Shown here in pieces: positions 1-11,149 of a DNA stretch of 64,000 bases; position 1 is the first letter of the stretch; each line of letters begins with the position of its first letter. The stretch is taken from the NCBI RefSeq assembly GCF_032884065.1, contig NC_088880.1, positions 23,994,715-24,058,714 of the forward strand, given 5' to 3'. Below the pieces are notes generated by a model. The model did no database searches and was not told the origin of the DNA. It worked only from the letters and a program-made list of their open reading frames with translations. The DNA comes from Artemia franciscana (lineage: Eukaryota > Arthropoda > Branchiopoda > Anostraca > Artemiidae). The position numbers and the translations under genes are program-made.

Positions 1-307
1 ATGTCCCCTTACAGAGCCACAAGTTTCCCTACAGGGACATATGTCCCCCATTTTTAACTTTAATTTTTTGAGCTTTTTTGAATTTTTCAACTTTGTTTAC
101 CATGTCTTAAATCAAATTAAATATACTTATAATAAAAAAAAATAACTTTTGATATTTCAAAAAATATAAAATGAAGATTACACAGCTATGTCAGCCCTGA
201 TTCATTCTATTAGAAAAATAATGTTTTAGTGGCGTTTGTTTTTTTACTTAGTATTTTTTATTTTTGGTCAGAATGTTTGGACTTAGAATTTTATTTGGTG
301 AGAGAGT
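1..307. other. AT-rich non-coding sequence
   Basis: No credible reading frame, RNA gene or transposon end is visible. If the minus-strand host gene inferred from exons at 2135-2195 and further right continues leftward, this is intron or downstream sequence of that gene. Confidence 0.5.
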
Positions 308-1037
308 ATCATAAATTAATAAAAAGCAATTATACACAGAACAGACTAAGCTACTTGGTAAATTCGAGGTCTTTCTATTGGTGACTGGGAATTAAAAAAT
401 TAATAAAAAAAATTGTTGTATAGAACAAACCCAGCTACTTTTTATCAAAAATTAGTAAAAAGAAACACTTTTGTATATAACAAAATCAGCTTTTAGGTAA
501 ATTGAATGTTTTTTAATTGGTACCTGGGTATTAGAAATTAATAAAAAAGAACTTTTACATAGACAAAATCAGCTACTGGTAAATTCCAAGTCTTTTAAAT
601 GATGACTGAATATCAAAATTAATAAAAAGCACTTTGGCATAAAAAAAAAATCGGCTACCTGGTAAATTCCAAGTCTTTTAATTTGTGACTGAGTATCAAA
701 AATTAATATAAAAACACTTTTGCATAGAACAAACTCAGCTACTTGGTAAATCCCAAGTCTTTTAATTGGTGACTGAGTATCAAAAATTAATTTTTTAAAT
801 TTTATAAAAAGCACTTTTGCATATAAGAAACTCAGATTCTAGGTTAATTACAAGTCTTTTAATTGGCACCTGAGCATTAGAAATTAATAAAGAACCACTG
901 CATAGAAAAAATCAGCTACTTGGTAAATTCTAATAATTCTTGGTAAATTGCTGACTGAGCATAGAAAATTAATAAAAAAGCGCTTTTGCATAGAGCAAAC
1001 TCAGCTACTTGGTAAATTCTAAGTCTTTCAATCGGTG
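308..1037. repeat. Degenerate ~82-bp tandem array, about nine units
   Basis: A recurring core close to cagctacttggtaaattc, followed by aagtcttttaattggtgac and an A-rich spacer, starts near 350, 432, 487, 570, 652, 736, 832, 913 and 1002. Most intervals are 81-89 bp, with one short (55) and one long (96). Units differ by many substitutions and small indels, so the array is old. The short open frame on the minus strand across it merely reflects the periodicity. Confidence 0.85.
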
Positions 1038-2134
1038 CATATTTACTCCCGCCGTTTATCCGTGCCATTTAACCAAACACTTGGAAAGCTATAGTTTATA
1101 TGACTATCTTAGTTCTATGACTATCTACCTTAGTTCTGTCCTGGACGGATGTTAGATAGAGTTATATATTAAAAAGGAACTGACATCATTTTTATACAAT
1201 CATTAATAGGGGCTTATGTTAGATTTGTCTCTCACTCGATCAGGCTATCTGTCTGGGCTTTTTTAACAATTAGCCATGCCTTGACCACAACTACTTGAAT
1301 TTAATTCCTTCGTTCAATTCCTTTAATTCAGGTCTTTCAAAATATTGATTTTTTTTCATGAGGGGGTAGGAGAGAGGAGGAAGATAAAGAAAACTAAAGG
1401 AAAAGGGAACAAAGAAAAAGAGGAGGAAACAAAATTTTATTTCGCAATATGCTTTCTATAAAAATTATGGTACTTAAGTCTTATAACCGCCACACTCAAG
1501 TTCTTGGTCTTAGTAGAACTGGTTTCTTTCTGTATTTCAATATGTATTCGGTGATAATCAGCGTAGCATGAGAGATAAACTACAATGTAGGTATATGTAA
1601 TTAGATATTTTATGTATAGAGTTGGTATTTTGGTTAAGTTAGATAGAAACCATTTAAATACCATTTAATGAAATGTGTTCTATGTGGCTTGACTTCCATA
1701 ATTTTCTGTTGCAGTTCCCATTATTGTGTTACTTAAGTATTTCATTTTCATCATATTTAGTTATATTTCATTAGGATTAGCCTAATTTCTCTTCTTTAGT
1801 GTGGTGGCTATAAGAAATAAGTACCAAATTATTTTTATTTATTTATTCAGTTTAGAATAAGCTTATTACTGAGCTCTTATTGCTCGAGGATTTTTTTTTG
1901 TGAACCAGCTCAAAAAGTGCCGATCGAGGAGCCGAAATGGGTATCGGGGTGCAAAGTTCCTTGGAACCTCGGTAGTTCTTGGAAGTCAAAGGAGGGTCTT
2001 AAGATATAGTAATGTCTAGACATCAGTATCATTAGCTTTCCGGAGGAAAAGGCGTTACAAAGAACTGGAGTTGTTTTATTGATCAATTGAATCTGTATGA
2101 CCGTCTGCACAAAACTCCGATAAAAAGGTCTTAC
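1038..2134. other. Unassigned AT-rich sequence
   Basis: Contains a purine-rich patch near 1360-1435 and two short minus-strand open frames (1437-1664 and 1910-2134). The second is the read-through of the exon at 2135-2195 past its candidate donor; its residues look unlike the exon and resemble no family I recognise. Probably intronic. Confidence 0.4.
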
Positions 2135-2195
2135 TATTTTCTGAAGGTCTGTCACGTCAATTCCGGATACAACGACGCTCCATTTCCTTTCTAGC
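2135..2195 (-). CDS. Internal exon of an unrecognised minus-strand host gene (most downstream exon seen)
   Basis: Read on the minus strand, a pyrimidine-rich tract ending ttttccag precedes the exon, and ATA followed by GTAAGA ends it. The exon is 61 nt: one nucleotide completing a split codon plus 20 codons, including LERKW and SGIDVTDLQKI. The exon at 4498-4582 ends with two nucleotides (AG) of a split codon, so joining the two makes AGG (Arg) and keeps the frame open. I do not recognise the protein. The composition looks like an ordinary helical soluble protein and not like a transposon enzyme. The frame happens to stay open for about 75 codons beyond the donor, so an exon extending to about 1910 is a less likely alternative. 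Confidence 0.5.
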
Positions 2196-2221
2196 CTGGA
2201 AAATTAAAATGTTAATATTTG

Positions 2222-2370
2222 TTTATGAAACCCTGTGGTGACACAGATCGATCTCTGCTTGGCAATATGGGGGTCAAGGGTTCGATTGCCGTAGGGCTTG
2301 AAATTGCATGGAGATTATACACTAGAATCTTCAAATAATCAAACACAAAGAAAAAGAATTTTTTTTTATT
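2222..2370 (+). repeat. Candidate tRNA-derived SINE relic
   Basis: The stretch ccctgtggtgacacagatcg ... gggttcgattgcc ... gtaggg contains a B-box-like GGTTCGATTGC and a weak A-box-like TGGTGACACAGA. The outer CCCTGTG and CGTAGGG can pair as a 7-bp acceptor-like stem with G-U pairs. The T arm does not pair well, and an A-rich then T-rich tail follows. This suggests a decayed tRNA-derived SINE and not a functional tRNA. Confidence 0.35.
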
Positions 2371-2994
2371 TGTGAGTAAGGAAAAAGGACAACGTAAATT
2401 CTTAAGCTAAGTGTTAAAATATGGTTAAAGTGTCACCTTTCCCACAACCATGCTGCCCTAAAATATTCTCCATAGCATCTAACAAGCACTGTCAGGCTAG
2501 ATAATTTGTTTCTAACTATAATCAAGCTAATTCCTCTTCAATTACTGTATTCACAAAGGGATCGCTCACGTTCACCCACTTGGTGTACATATTAGAGCCC
2601 CAGGTCTGTCACACAGTCCCACCATGCATGACACAGTCCCTGCAATGCCTGGCACACTTTTGCTACGGTTGGCACACTTTCTTCACGCTTGACACGCACC
2701 GCCTGGTCTAGTGATTTCTGAAAGTCGGTCACCATTTACCGTCACTCATTACAGATTTTCATTTATCGGTTTCAATAAATTTCCTAAATTCACTAGTTAC
2801 TTGTTTTTCATTCAGTAGCCAACGCTGTATTCTTATCTTATCTCTGTCTTTGTGTTTACCATATTTTAATAATACGTTTATAACCAAGCTCGTATCCAGG
2901 ATTTTTTTTTGGGGGGAGGGGTACAAAAAACTTCAAAAAACACATCAAAAGTTTGTGTGTTTATTTTTAATACATTTTCACGAGTCAGATAAAT
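2371..2994. other. Non-coding sequence with a short degenerate repeat
   Basis: Around 2605-2700 the words cacacagtccc, gacacagtccctg, ggcacactttt and ggcacactttc recur at roughly 22-28 bp, a small degenerate tandem repeat. A 40-codon minus-strand frame crosses it behind a pseudo-acceptor but ends in a stop and does not match the neighbouring exon phases. Nothing else is supported. Confidence 0.4.
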
Positions 2995-4345
2995 TGAATT
3001 GAATTGAATTGAATTTATTTATAGCCCGTTATAATACACATGAAAAACGGAGTAAAATGTGAATAAAAGAAAAGAGGAAAAAGAAAATGAAATAAAAAAC
3101 TACACAAGAAACTTTTCAACACTTCACCTTACTTAAAAATAATTAAAACATACAAAAGCAAAACATTCATTGAAACAAAATAGCTCTCCATGGGTGCCGA
3201 CCAATTCTATTATTATAAGCTTCTATGCTTTTTCTGATAGAAGCATTCGGGTCTATGATGCCGTATCTTTTAGTGACCCAGGAGTTGCTTGACCATGGTG
3301 GAAGGGCAAGCAGGTATTTGGCATACCGGAAATAGATTCGCCGAAGCTCCTTCGTCTCGGTTATCGTAAACGTACGCCAAAAAGGTGCAAGGTATAAGAA
3401 GTTCGGGAGTGCAGAAGCATTGTAGAGTTTCGCTAGCAGTTTACGGTTGAGTCGAAGTTTGTTTGCTACCAAGCTTCCGTATGCAGCTGCTGTTCGACGT
3501 TGGAAATGAAGGATCAAGAGCCTTCTTGTTGCTTTGAGAGTGTCACCGATAGGAAGCCCTAAATATTTCATTTGTGATTTTGGGGAAAACTGGCGCGCCG
3601 TCGAGATTAATAGTAAATCCTGCTCGAGTTTCAACCCAGTTGAACAGAACCACGTCCGATTTTTCTCTATTGAATGTAAGGTTAATCTTAGCATATTCTT
3701 TACTTAAAATAGCAAAATTTCTTTCGAACGACTGTACTGTTCGACTAGGGTTAAAAATATCATCTGCATAAGCGATAAGTGACACATCAATCCCTTTTAA
3801 AATACACGAAGGAACTGCGCTGGATTGGGCGTTCAGGATACAGTTATTAAAGGCAACTGGAGAGGTAAGGGCACCCTGTCTGACACCTCGACGGACTGGA
3901 ATAACGAAACGTGTTATGGTCCCATCAGGTAGTCTGATAACAACAGCAAGATGGTTATACATATCATATAAAGCACGAATGGCAGACGTGTCAACTCCTC
4001 GTTTATATTAAAATATTTAGAAGACTTACCCAGGGACTGTTCCCTCCTCAACACACCACTCTTTACGCTAAAGTTTTTTACTGTTTTAAAAAGTAGAGTT
4101 GAAAGAAAGAGTCAAACTTTAGCGTAAAGAGCGGGGTGTTGAGGAGGGAACAGTCCCTTTAATATACGGAGTAATTTCTGTTCGTTTTAAGTTTTAATAT
4201 CGCTCCTTACTTTCAGTTAAAAAAGCTTGTTTTTTTTTATTTAATTAAAGAGAAGAGTCAAACTTCCACCGTATGTACTTTATCAAAGGCCTTCCAAATA
4301 TCCATGCACATGGTCAGAATCAGTTTCTCACATTTCTGATTTGTT
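2995..4345 (-). mobile_element. 5'-truncated LINE reverse transcriptase relic, split by a palindromic repeat
   Basis: Minus-strand frames at 3543-4010 and 3167-3694 overlap with a frameshift near 3570-3600. The first carries RT motifs RRGVRQGALTSP and IAYADD (catalytic YADD near 3759-3775). The second carries KYLGLPIGD followed by a thumb-like region rich in Arg, Leu and aromatic residues. A further piece at about 4258-4345 encodes MDIWKAFDKV (RT motif A), so the element is one RT interrupted by the palindrome at 4013-4257. The 3' end lies at about 2995-3035 with a tail of ATTCA repeats read on the minus strand. The endonuclease and 5' end are absent. The clade is uncertain, and the copy is inactive. 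Confidence 0.85.
4013..4257. repeat. Palindromic repeat (TTTAGCGTAAAGAGCG family) inserted in a LINE
   Basis: Left arm ccctcctcaacacacc + ctctttacgctaaagttt and right arm aaactttagcgtaaagagcg + gggtgttgaggaggg are near-perfect inverted copies around a ~40-bp loop. The right flank continues into the family-wide border (acggagtaatttctgttcg, then cgctccttactttcag). The left outer border is missing. Seven related palindromes lie between 36.7 and 43.9 kb. No coding capacity is seen. Confidence 0.85.
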
Positions 4346-4497
4346 TTCACTTATTTTTGTCAAATTCAGCAAAATTTTACTGTAAATTTAATATGTAAAT
4401 TACAATTACCTAATATTCACTTCATGTAAATTTTGTTGTTTACTTAGAGTGTGAAAATAACCGTTGTAGCCTGTAGATAGGTGATAAAGAGTCTTAC

Positions 4498-4582
4498 CTA
4501 GTAATCTGTTGCTGGTCTTTCAACGACAGAAGAAGGTCAAAAAGATCTTTAGGTCCGTATAATGGCTTGTAAGATGACAAAT
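4498..4582 (-). CDS. Internal exon of the unrecognised minus-strand host gene
   Basis: Minus-strand acceptor aacatttcag precedes ATTTGTC, and the exon ends ACTAG followed by GTAAGAC, a near-consensus donor. Of the three frames only one is open throughout: two nucleotides, 27 codons including YGPKDLFDLLLSLKDQQQIT, and two nucleotides. The end phase fits the next exon at 2135-2195 exactly. The start phase requires an upstream exon ending with one extra nucleotide, which the exon at 33348-33551 (phase 0) does not supply, so an exon is missing. I do not recognise the product. Confidence 0.55.
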
Positions 4583-5439
4583 CTGAAATGTTTAATTTAA
4601 TTTATTAACGAGTCTAATTATTGTTGTTGTGAAAAACTTTGTATCATAAAGAATTTACCATATCGTATGTTTGATCCCAAGTTTATATGAGAGTTTGAAT
4701 CCGATGATAGTCAGCATGAACATCAAACTGCAGGAATTGGATGGAAAAAATAAAAAATTAAGTCAAAATAAATTATCACATCAAAGACGATACAACAGAT
4801 ACAAATTAGAAATCCTAAGAGGAACAGAAATTAGAATGAATGCTCAGATCAAACTTAAAACGAACTGAAATTACCACAAACAAGAGTAGGGCTAGTGCTT
4901 TTTAAACATCTCATGGACAATAGACTCATTTACAGTTTGCTGAAAACTGCTATATTTTGAGCTAGTTTTTTTTTCATTTGTCTCAAAATCAAAACTAAAG
5001 CAATAAAAATACATCACATTGCTTAATCAACGTTAAAAGTGGTGTCACTTCCATTCTCTCTCAAACCCTTTAAACTTCGTTGTCAAAAATGCTATGTATT
5101 TAACGATGTGGCTTTTTTTTATACCTACATTTTTTTTTATACTAATTTTTTTTTTAAACCTACAAATAAAAGGAAACAAGAAACATATAATCTTAATAAT
5201 CGATAATTGGAGCGAATGAAAGTAAACTGACTGTTCAATATATAATGATGTTTATTTCTGGAAATCTACACAATTTTCGATGCTTTAATGTTACAATTAT
5301 AAGAAAGAAAACGTTTAAAATACATTTTGTTTCAAGTAAAGCAACAGTGAGCCCTTTAGAAGATTAACGAAAGTCTTTCGGTCCTTTTAGGAAAAGCCAG
5401 TTGGAGATGCTTTTACATCCTAATTACTTTCCACGAATA
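4583..5439. other. Unassigned AT-rich sequence (probable intron)
   Basis: A 65-codon plus-strand open frame at 4671-4868 is Lys- and Asn-rich with no recognisable motif and is probably fortuitous. Poly-T runs occur near 5115-5155. No transposon ends are visible. Confidence 0.4.
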
Positions 5440-6284
5440 TAATATTTTGAGTCCCCTTGTCCTTCAGAAACACACCCTGAAAGTTTTTACTCTATCTCCA
5501 TAGTCGTTCTCAAGATATTGTACATACGTAAATTTTGAAAGTCTGGGTGAATATACTCTCTTTGTTTTGCCTCCCTGCTTCACTGTAAATAGATTCAAAT
5601 TACAATTGGGCTTACAGTTCGTAAAGCTTTTAGATGTATTGTAGACGTACATTTTTCTTCTCGCCCCATCTCCTCTCTCTAAACCAAAAAACGGGAAGGT
5701 CCCTTACTTCTTCCCCATCAACCCCATACACACTCCGAAAGCATTGAATCGTTCCCCTCGTTCCCAATATGTCGCAGCTACAGCATAACCTAGATACATG
5801 GTTTCTTCGGTTTACTCCTTCCTACCCCCACTGAGCTAAAATCTGAGGATCAAGCAACACCCACGCCCCCAAATTTCAGCTCAAACCCCCAAGCTGTCCA
5901 ATACGTTATTTTGATTCCTGGGACTTATTGCACAACTGAGACGTATAGCATCAAACTTTTAAGAAGATCGGAGACAATTTTTTACTACATTCCCTTCTGC
6001 TCCTTCCCCTAAGTCAAGATTGGGTGTCCACTTGGCTCCCTCTAAATTTAAATTAAGGTTTAAGCTAGAATGCCTAAGCCGTTCCTAATCTATTGCAAAT
6101 GGAGTATTTTGATCCCGGCGTAGCACGTAGTGTCTTGGCTACTTAACCGTGAACAGATTAGAGAAACCTTAGAGGACTGTGGTGCATAAATGTTTAGGTA
6201 TATCAGGACATTTTTAGCCACCTCCCTTCTGCCCCCCCCAAGGCCTAATTTGAATTTCACTGGCCCCCCTAACATTTCCTTAAA
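5440..6284. repeat. Old degenerate repeat array, left part
   Basis: Motif pairs recur: a C-rich run near a phrase like caaatttgaagtcc, then a phrase like cccaagccgttcctaa, then a phrase like cgtagtgtcttggc. They appear here (for example near 6000-6260) and again at 11150-12450 on the far side of the LINE at 6285-11000. Units are roughly 200-300 bp and highly diverged, so boundaries are approximate. Confidence 0.5.
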
Positions 6285-6287
6285 TAT

Positions 6288-6318
<31 letters not shown>

Positions 6319-6588
6319 AACAATTTTATTAGAAATAAACATTTCTTAATCAATAGCACAACATAAGCGAAGCTTGCGAGGCAGTGCTAAATTCAAAGAA
6401 AATAAAGAGACAATATGGAGAATAAGAAAATATGGAGAATGAGACCATATACCGAAATCAACAAAAAAACAAAAAACAAAAAAAAAACATAAACAATACA
6501 CTCCCTTGCGTGACCCCAAGACAACAACAAAAAAACAAAAAAATACATAAATATTACAAATGAATAAGCTATGTAAAATTTATTTTAG

Positions 6589-9517
6589 TTAATCTGTTTC
6601 AAAAGCATACCTACCGAGCAACTCCACACGTAAATCAGACTTAAACTGCTCAAGGCTACCTATTTCCTTGATATCTATACTCAGTTTATTCCAATGTTTT
6701 GAAGCCCTGTAAATAAGTGAAAAAGAAGACCTACTTGAAACTAATCGAGGAACCTCAGTATTACCTCGTATCAGAGTAATGTGGTGGTGAACATCAGACC
6801 TCTCAAAAAATATTCCGGTAAAACAATCAGGAAGGCTACCTCTGTAATACCTATATATAACAATCAACGTATAAAATCACGTAATCCAGCTGCAGGCATT
6901 ATATGTAAGTCTCTATACATAGACCTCAAAGACTCCTGATTCCCAACACCACAAAAAACTCGGATAGCATTATTCTGGATCACACGGATTGGACAAACTA
7001 TCGAAGGGAAAGTACCAAGCCAAATCGACGAGCAATACAAAATATAAGGGTGAATCAGGGAAAAATATAACAATCGTAGAACATTTGGGGGGAAAATATG
7101 TTTTAATTTGCGCATGATACCTAAGTTACGTGACAGTATTTTCGAAACTGACTTCACATGATCTTTAAATGATAGGGTTTCATCAACATTGATTCCGAGG
7201 TATTTGGTGAATCTTGTCCGTTTAATAATTCCCCGCTCCGAAATTATTTCCGTAAATCAAGGGTAAAAATTCGGAGATCGAGAGAAAATAAAAAAATTTG
7301 ACTTATCTATATTCAGGTCAAGGTGGTTTATTTTAAGCCATGTACATATCCTGCTCATTGCTGCATTTATCGTTGACATGAGCAGTTCTTCTGTAGGGGA
7401 AACACTCACCAAGGTTGTATCATCAGCAAATAAGGGCATAGTAAGCTGGGTCTTACTCGGACTATTGTCAACAAAGTCGTCAATTCTGGGCAGAACTTTC
7501 ACAACATGCGATAGATCATTAATAAAAATTAAAAACAGAGTCGGACCCAGTACGGATCCTTGGGGAACCCCCCAATTAACAACATTTTTACTAGACAAAA
7601 ATTCTTGTAAATTGACATACTGCTGTCTATTTTGAAGATAACTGCAAAGCAAAGCCAATGTAGCACCCCTTAATCCATAAAATTCACATTTTTTAAATAA
7701 TATTCGATGGTCAACAGTGTCAAACGCCTTAATTAAGTCCAAAAAAACACCAGCTACCCTAAGCTTTTTATCAAGAGCATCATTAATTATAGTAGTAATA
7801 AATGAAATCGCCATTTCTGTTGTTCTGCCCTTCCTGAAACCAAACTGATTTGTATGTAGAAGTTTATGACGCTCCAAATGCTCATAAATTCTAATATTAA
7901 TACATTTTTCTAAAACTCGTGAAACAACAGGTAATAATGAAATTGGTCTATAATTCCCCAGATCATTCTTATTACCACCCTTAAACACAGGAGTTATTCT
8001 TGCAATTTTAAGACAATTGGGGAACTTCCCTTGCTTAAAGCAAGCATTAATAAGGGACGTTAATATATGTGAAATGCTTGGAAACACGGCTTTTAAAACA
8101 AGAAGGTTAATGGAATCACTCCCAGCCGAAGAACTTTTCATCTCAAAGATAATCTTACGAACTTCATCATGAGTAACAGGTCTTAGATACATTGATACAT
8201 CGACAGAAGTCTCAAGCGGAGGATCATTATCAGAAGCTACTATAGTACGAGAAAATCGAGCCCCAACAGTTGCAAAATGTTCCGAAAGGGCATTACAAAT
8301 TACAGCAGGCTCATTCGATTTTAACCCATCACTTGTAGTAACTTCATCAGGCAGAACCGGATCTGTTGAAGATATAACACTTTTAATAATTTTCCAAGTT
8401 TTAGCTGGGTTACCACAAGCATCTTTAAATTTACACTCAAAATATTTTTTCTTCGCGTTTCTCTAAAGTTTATTAAGAGCATTTCTATAATTTTTATAAG
8501 CTCTTGTGCAAACTGGATCGTTTTCATTCCTTATTGAATCCCTATATACTTGGTCTTTCTTATTTATGCACCGCAGAAGACTAGGTGACACCCACGGCTT
8601 TTTGGGCATCTTTTTCCTTGACCTTGTCCGATTCACTACACAAGTTTTACTCAAAATAGAGATCAATGTATCACAAAATCTTTGAAAACTTATATTTATA
8701 TCATCTAGATTTTCAACTTTATTATTCCAATCAACATTAGAAATCTCTTGTTTAAACTTTTCTAAGTTACCCTGGTTGAGCACAGGTAACATACTCATTT
8801 TCAGTCTAGAACCTTGCTGCCTCGGAAAACAAACTTTAAAACTTGCCGAAATCCCAAAATGGTCAGAAACATCAGTAACAATAACCCCTGGATCTAAAAA
8901 TTTAGAATTAGAAAGGATATTATCAAGTAGCTTTGCCGTTAAAGTGGTAACACGCGTACAAATATTGATAGTGGGAAATAAACTATTTGACATGCAAAGC
9001 AGTAGGAAATCTATAGGAATATTCGAATTCATATCGTTAAGGTCAATATCAAAGTCCCCAAGCATGAAGAATGGGTGCGAACCAGTAGGTAGTTTTTTCC
9101 AACTATTCCTCCAAAATATCCAAAAAGGCCGGTATAGACCCAGATGGTGGTCTATATAGTACAACAACATAAACATCTTTTGGCTTAAGCCTGAGCTGAA
9201 GGATAAGTGGCTCAAATAACATCTAGTGAAACAGCACTAGATCACTTCTTACCAAAACCTCGATATCACTCCGTATATAAGCTCCAATACCCTTTATGTT
9301 GACGAAATTGACGATTCCTATGATAAAATGTATACCCTGGAATATCCAAGAGAGCAGAATTATGCTCATTTAGCCATGTTTCTCTGAGACCATTAACCTG
9401 AAAAATGGAAAGTTCACATATCTCGCTTATAAAATTAAAAGATGAATTCAAACCCTGGCAGTTAAAATGGAAAACTCTGAGATCTTCAGAATCACCACCA
9501 CCATTCCCGGACCTCAA
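6589..9517 (-). pseudogene. LINE ORF2 pseudogene: endonuclease plus reverse transcriptase
   Basis: The endonuclease begins with FHFNCQGLNS and GLRETWLNEHN (9266-9517) and resumes after a frameshift with FFMLGDFDIDL and VTDVSDHFGIS (8463-9215), matching the GDFN and SDH motifs of APE endonucleases. A stop at 8463 interrupts the linker. The RT (7257-8192) has motif A FLDLIKAFDTVDH near 7708-7746, GVPQGSVLGP near 7540-7566 and FADDT at 7416-7430, so the palm aspartates survive. The C-terminal region (6589-7157) is broken by a frameshift near 6864 and ends LLGRYAFETD. The intact ancestor would nick target DNA and copy its RNA at the nick. Confidence 0.85.
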
Positions 9518-10049
9518 ACCATCGTTAAATAGGTACTTTGAATTATAAGAAACATATTGACCAGCAATTCCAATATCATAATTCCGGCGGAGCTGTTCCG
9601 TAACATGCTACCAAAATCCACAAATGAAGCTTCCAAAATTTTAAGACGACTGTTGCCCGGGGTGCCGCGATCACCATCAACCCTATTCATACAGTTTTAC
9701 AACAAAGTAATATGGCCTCATCTCCACAACAAAACAAAAAAGAAAAGAAAAAGAACTAAACAAGAACAAAATAGAATATAACAAACAACAAAAGAATGAC
9801 ACTTTCCATCTCAGAAAAAAACAAACACAAAAAGAAACAGGCCGTATTTCGTTAACCCGTAACGAATCCATGTACAAGTTACCAAATACAACGGCTACTA
9901 ATTCCCACAATCACACAACCATAATTATTGCGACAAAATAGTAAGTTTTATTTTTTATTAAATTTCGTTATTATTTTTTTTAATTGATCTTTTCAATAAC
10001 AAATAAACACTCACTAATTCTAACAACTGCAACAAAAAAAAAACAAAAA

Positions 10050-10889
10050 CTAAGAATCCAACAAACACTTAGCATTGTACCAAGGCACTTTAATAACACG
10101 GTTGTCCTTTTTAACAGAGATGCTGGGTGGTAGGGTAGGAGGTACCCAACATTCCACACCTTTATCCGCCAAACGCTTACGTAACCCAAGTAATTCTTTA
10201 CGCAAAACCCGCACACGTGGTGAGACATCATCACTAATAAAAACAGACTTATAAACACCGAACTCTTTCCCTTTTAATTTTTTCGCATTACTTAGAATCA
10301 AAAAACGTGCCTGGACACTGTCCACCCTAATTTTAACAAAATTCTTGGAACAGTGAACCACAGTGAATGGTGGCAACTTGTCAGGTGGGAGTGACAAACC
10401 AGCTACAATCACCTCAGAAACCCGAGATGCAGCCTCATTCAAGGGTACATCATTAAGGCCCCAAAACAGCAAATTATGCAACTTGTCCCGATTTTCATCA
10501 ACAAGAGACAGAGACACAACCACATTCATTTCCACATTGCATTTCTTAATCAGCTGTGACTGGGCTTTTACAACACTTTGCAGAGCTAGAAATTCTTATT
10601 TCACTGTTGCAATTTCATTGTCCGTTGGACTACTTTTATTTTCAAGCACCATAACAGGACTTTTAACTGCTGCACCCAAATCGTTCTGAATTTCAAGTAC
10701 ACTCTGCTTTAGGGTTTCCATGTTCACATTTATAGATTGGACCATTTCCAAAATTTTAATGATATTCTCTGCATTCGTTTTCTGGCAGTCCGCATTAACA
10801 CTCGTATCCGAATTACTAGTAGAATTCATAACCGGATCCGATAGCTCAGCTTCTGTTCGGTTATGTTTGGGTCTGGCTTTCTTTCCCAT
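10050..10889 (-). pseudogene. LINE ORF1 pseudogene (coiled coil plus RRM-like domain)
   Basis: Starts at the ATG of MGKKARPKHN, with a basic N-terminus, then a Gln/Glu/Asn-rich helical segment likely to form a coiled coil. An in-frame stop at 10596-10598 interrupts it. The same frame then continues to 10050 with an RRM-like block (NLLFWGLND ... FVKIRVDSVQARFLIL ... VFISDDVSPRVRVLRKEL), typical of ORF1 RNA-binding proteins of CR1/L2-type LINEs. Only one stop separates a roughly 280-residue ORF1. About 530 bp without a clear frame separates it from ORF2. Confidence 0.75.
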
Positions 10890-11149
10890 CCTGACTGTAT
10901 CAAAATAATATGTCACCTACCTTTGCAAAAACTTATTTTTTACCCACGCTAGTTTACAGCGTGCAATTTGCATAAACCGTTAAAAGGGCACGGCTAACAC
11001 CACATCAGGATTCATCAGGAACTAGCTTGAACGCAGAACTCACTCCTTTATATCCAAAATTATATTGTAACAATTAATTTAAGCAATTATCGCTATTATT
11101 CACATAAGTCTACAACATGGCATAGCATCCGTTGTATCCGGGCAGAAGC

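Larger units (their letters stand above)
6285..11000 (-). mobile_element. Nearly complete but inactivated two-ORF LINE (CR1/L2/Jockey-type)
   Basis: Reading on the minus strand: ORF1 (10889-10050), an APE-type endonuclease (about 9517-8640), reverse transcriptase (8192-7257), a C-terminal domain ending at 6589, about 300 bp of 3' UTR, and a (CTA)n tail at 6285-6318. This order and the FADDT and GVPQGSVLGP motifs are those of CR1/L2/Jockey-group elements. The 5' end is not sharply visible; 11000 is an estimate. Multiple stops and frameshifts make it non-functional. It appears to have inserted into the degenerate array that flanks it on both sides. Confidence 0.85.

Noticed and set aside
2580-2725. 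Minus-strand 40-codon frame behind a ctttcag acceptor, candidate exon
   Set aside because: Ends in a stop and its phase is incompatible with the exon at 4498-4582; it overlaps a small tandem repeat.
9683-10258. Minus-strand frames rich in Phe and Cys
   Set aside because: They lie between the LINE's two ORFs or antiparallel to ORF1 frames and show no LINE or other motif.
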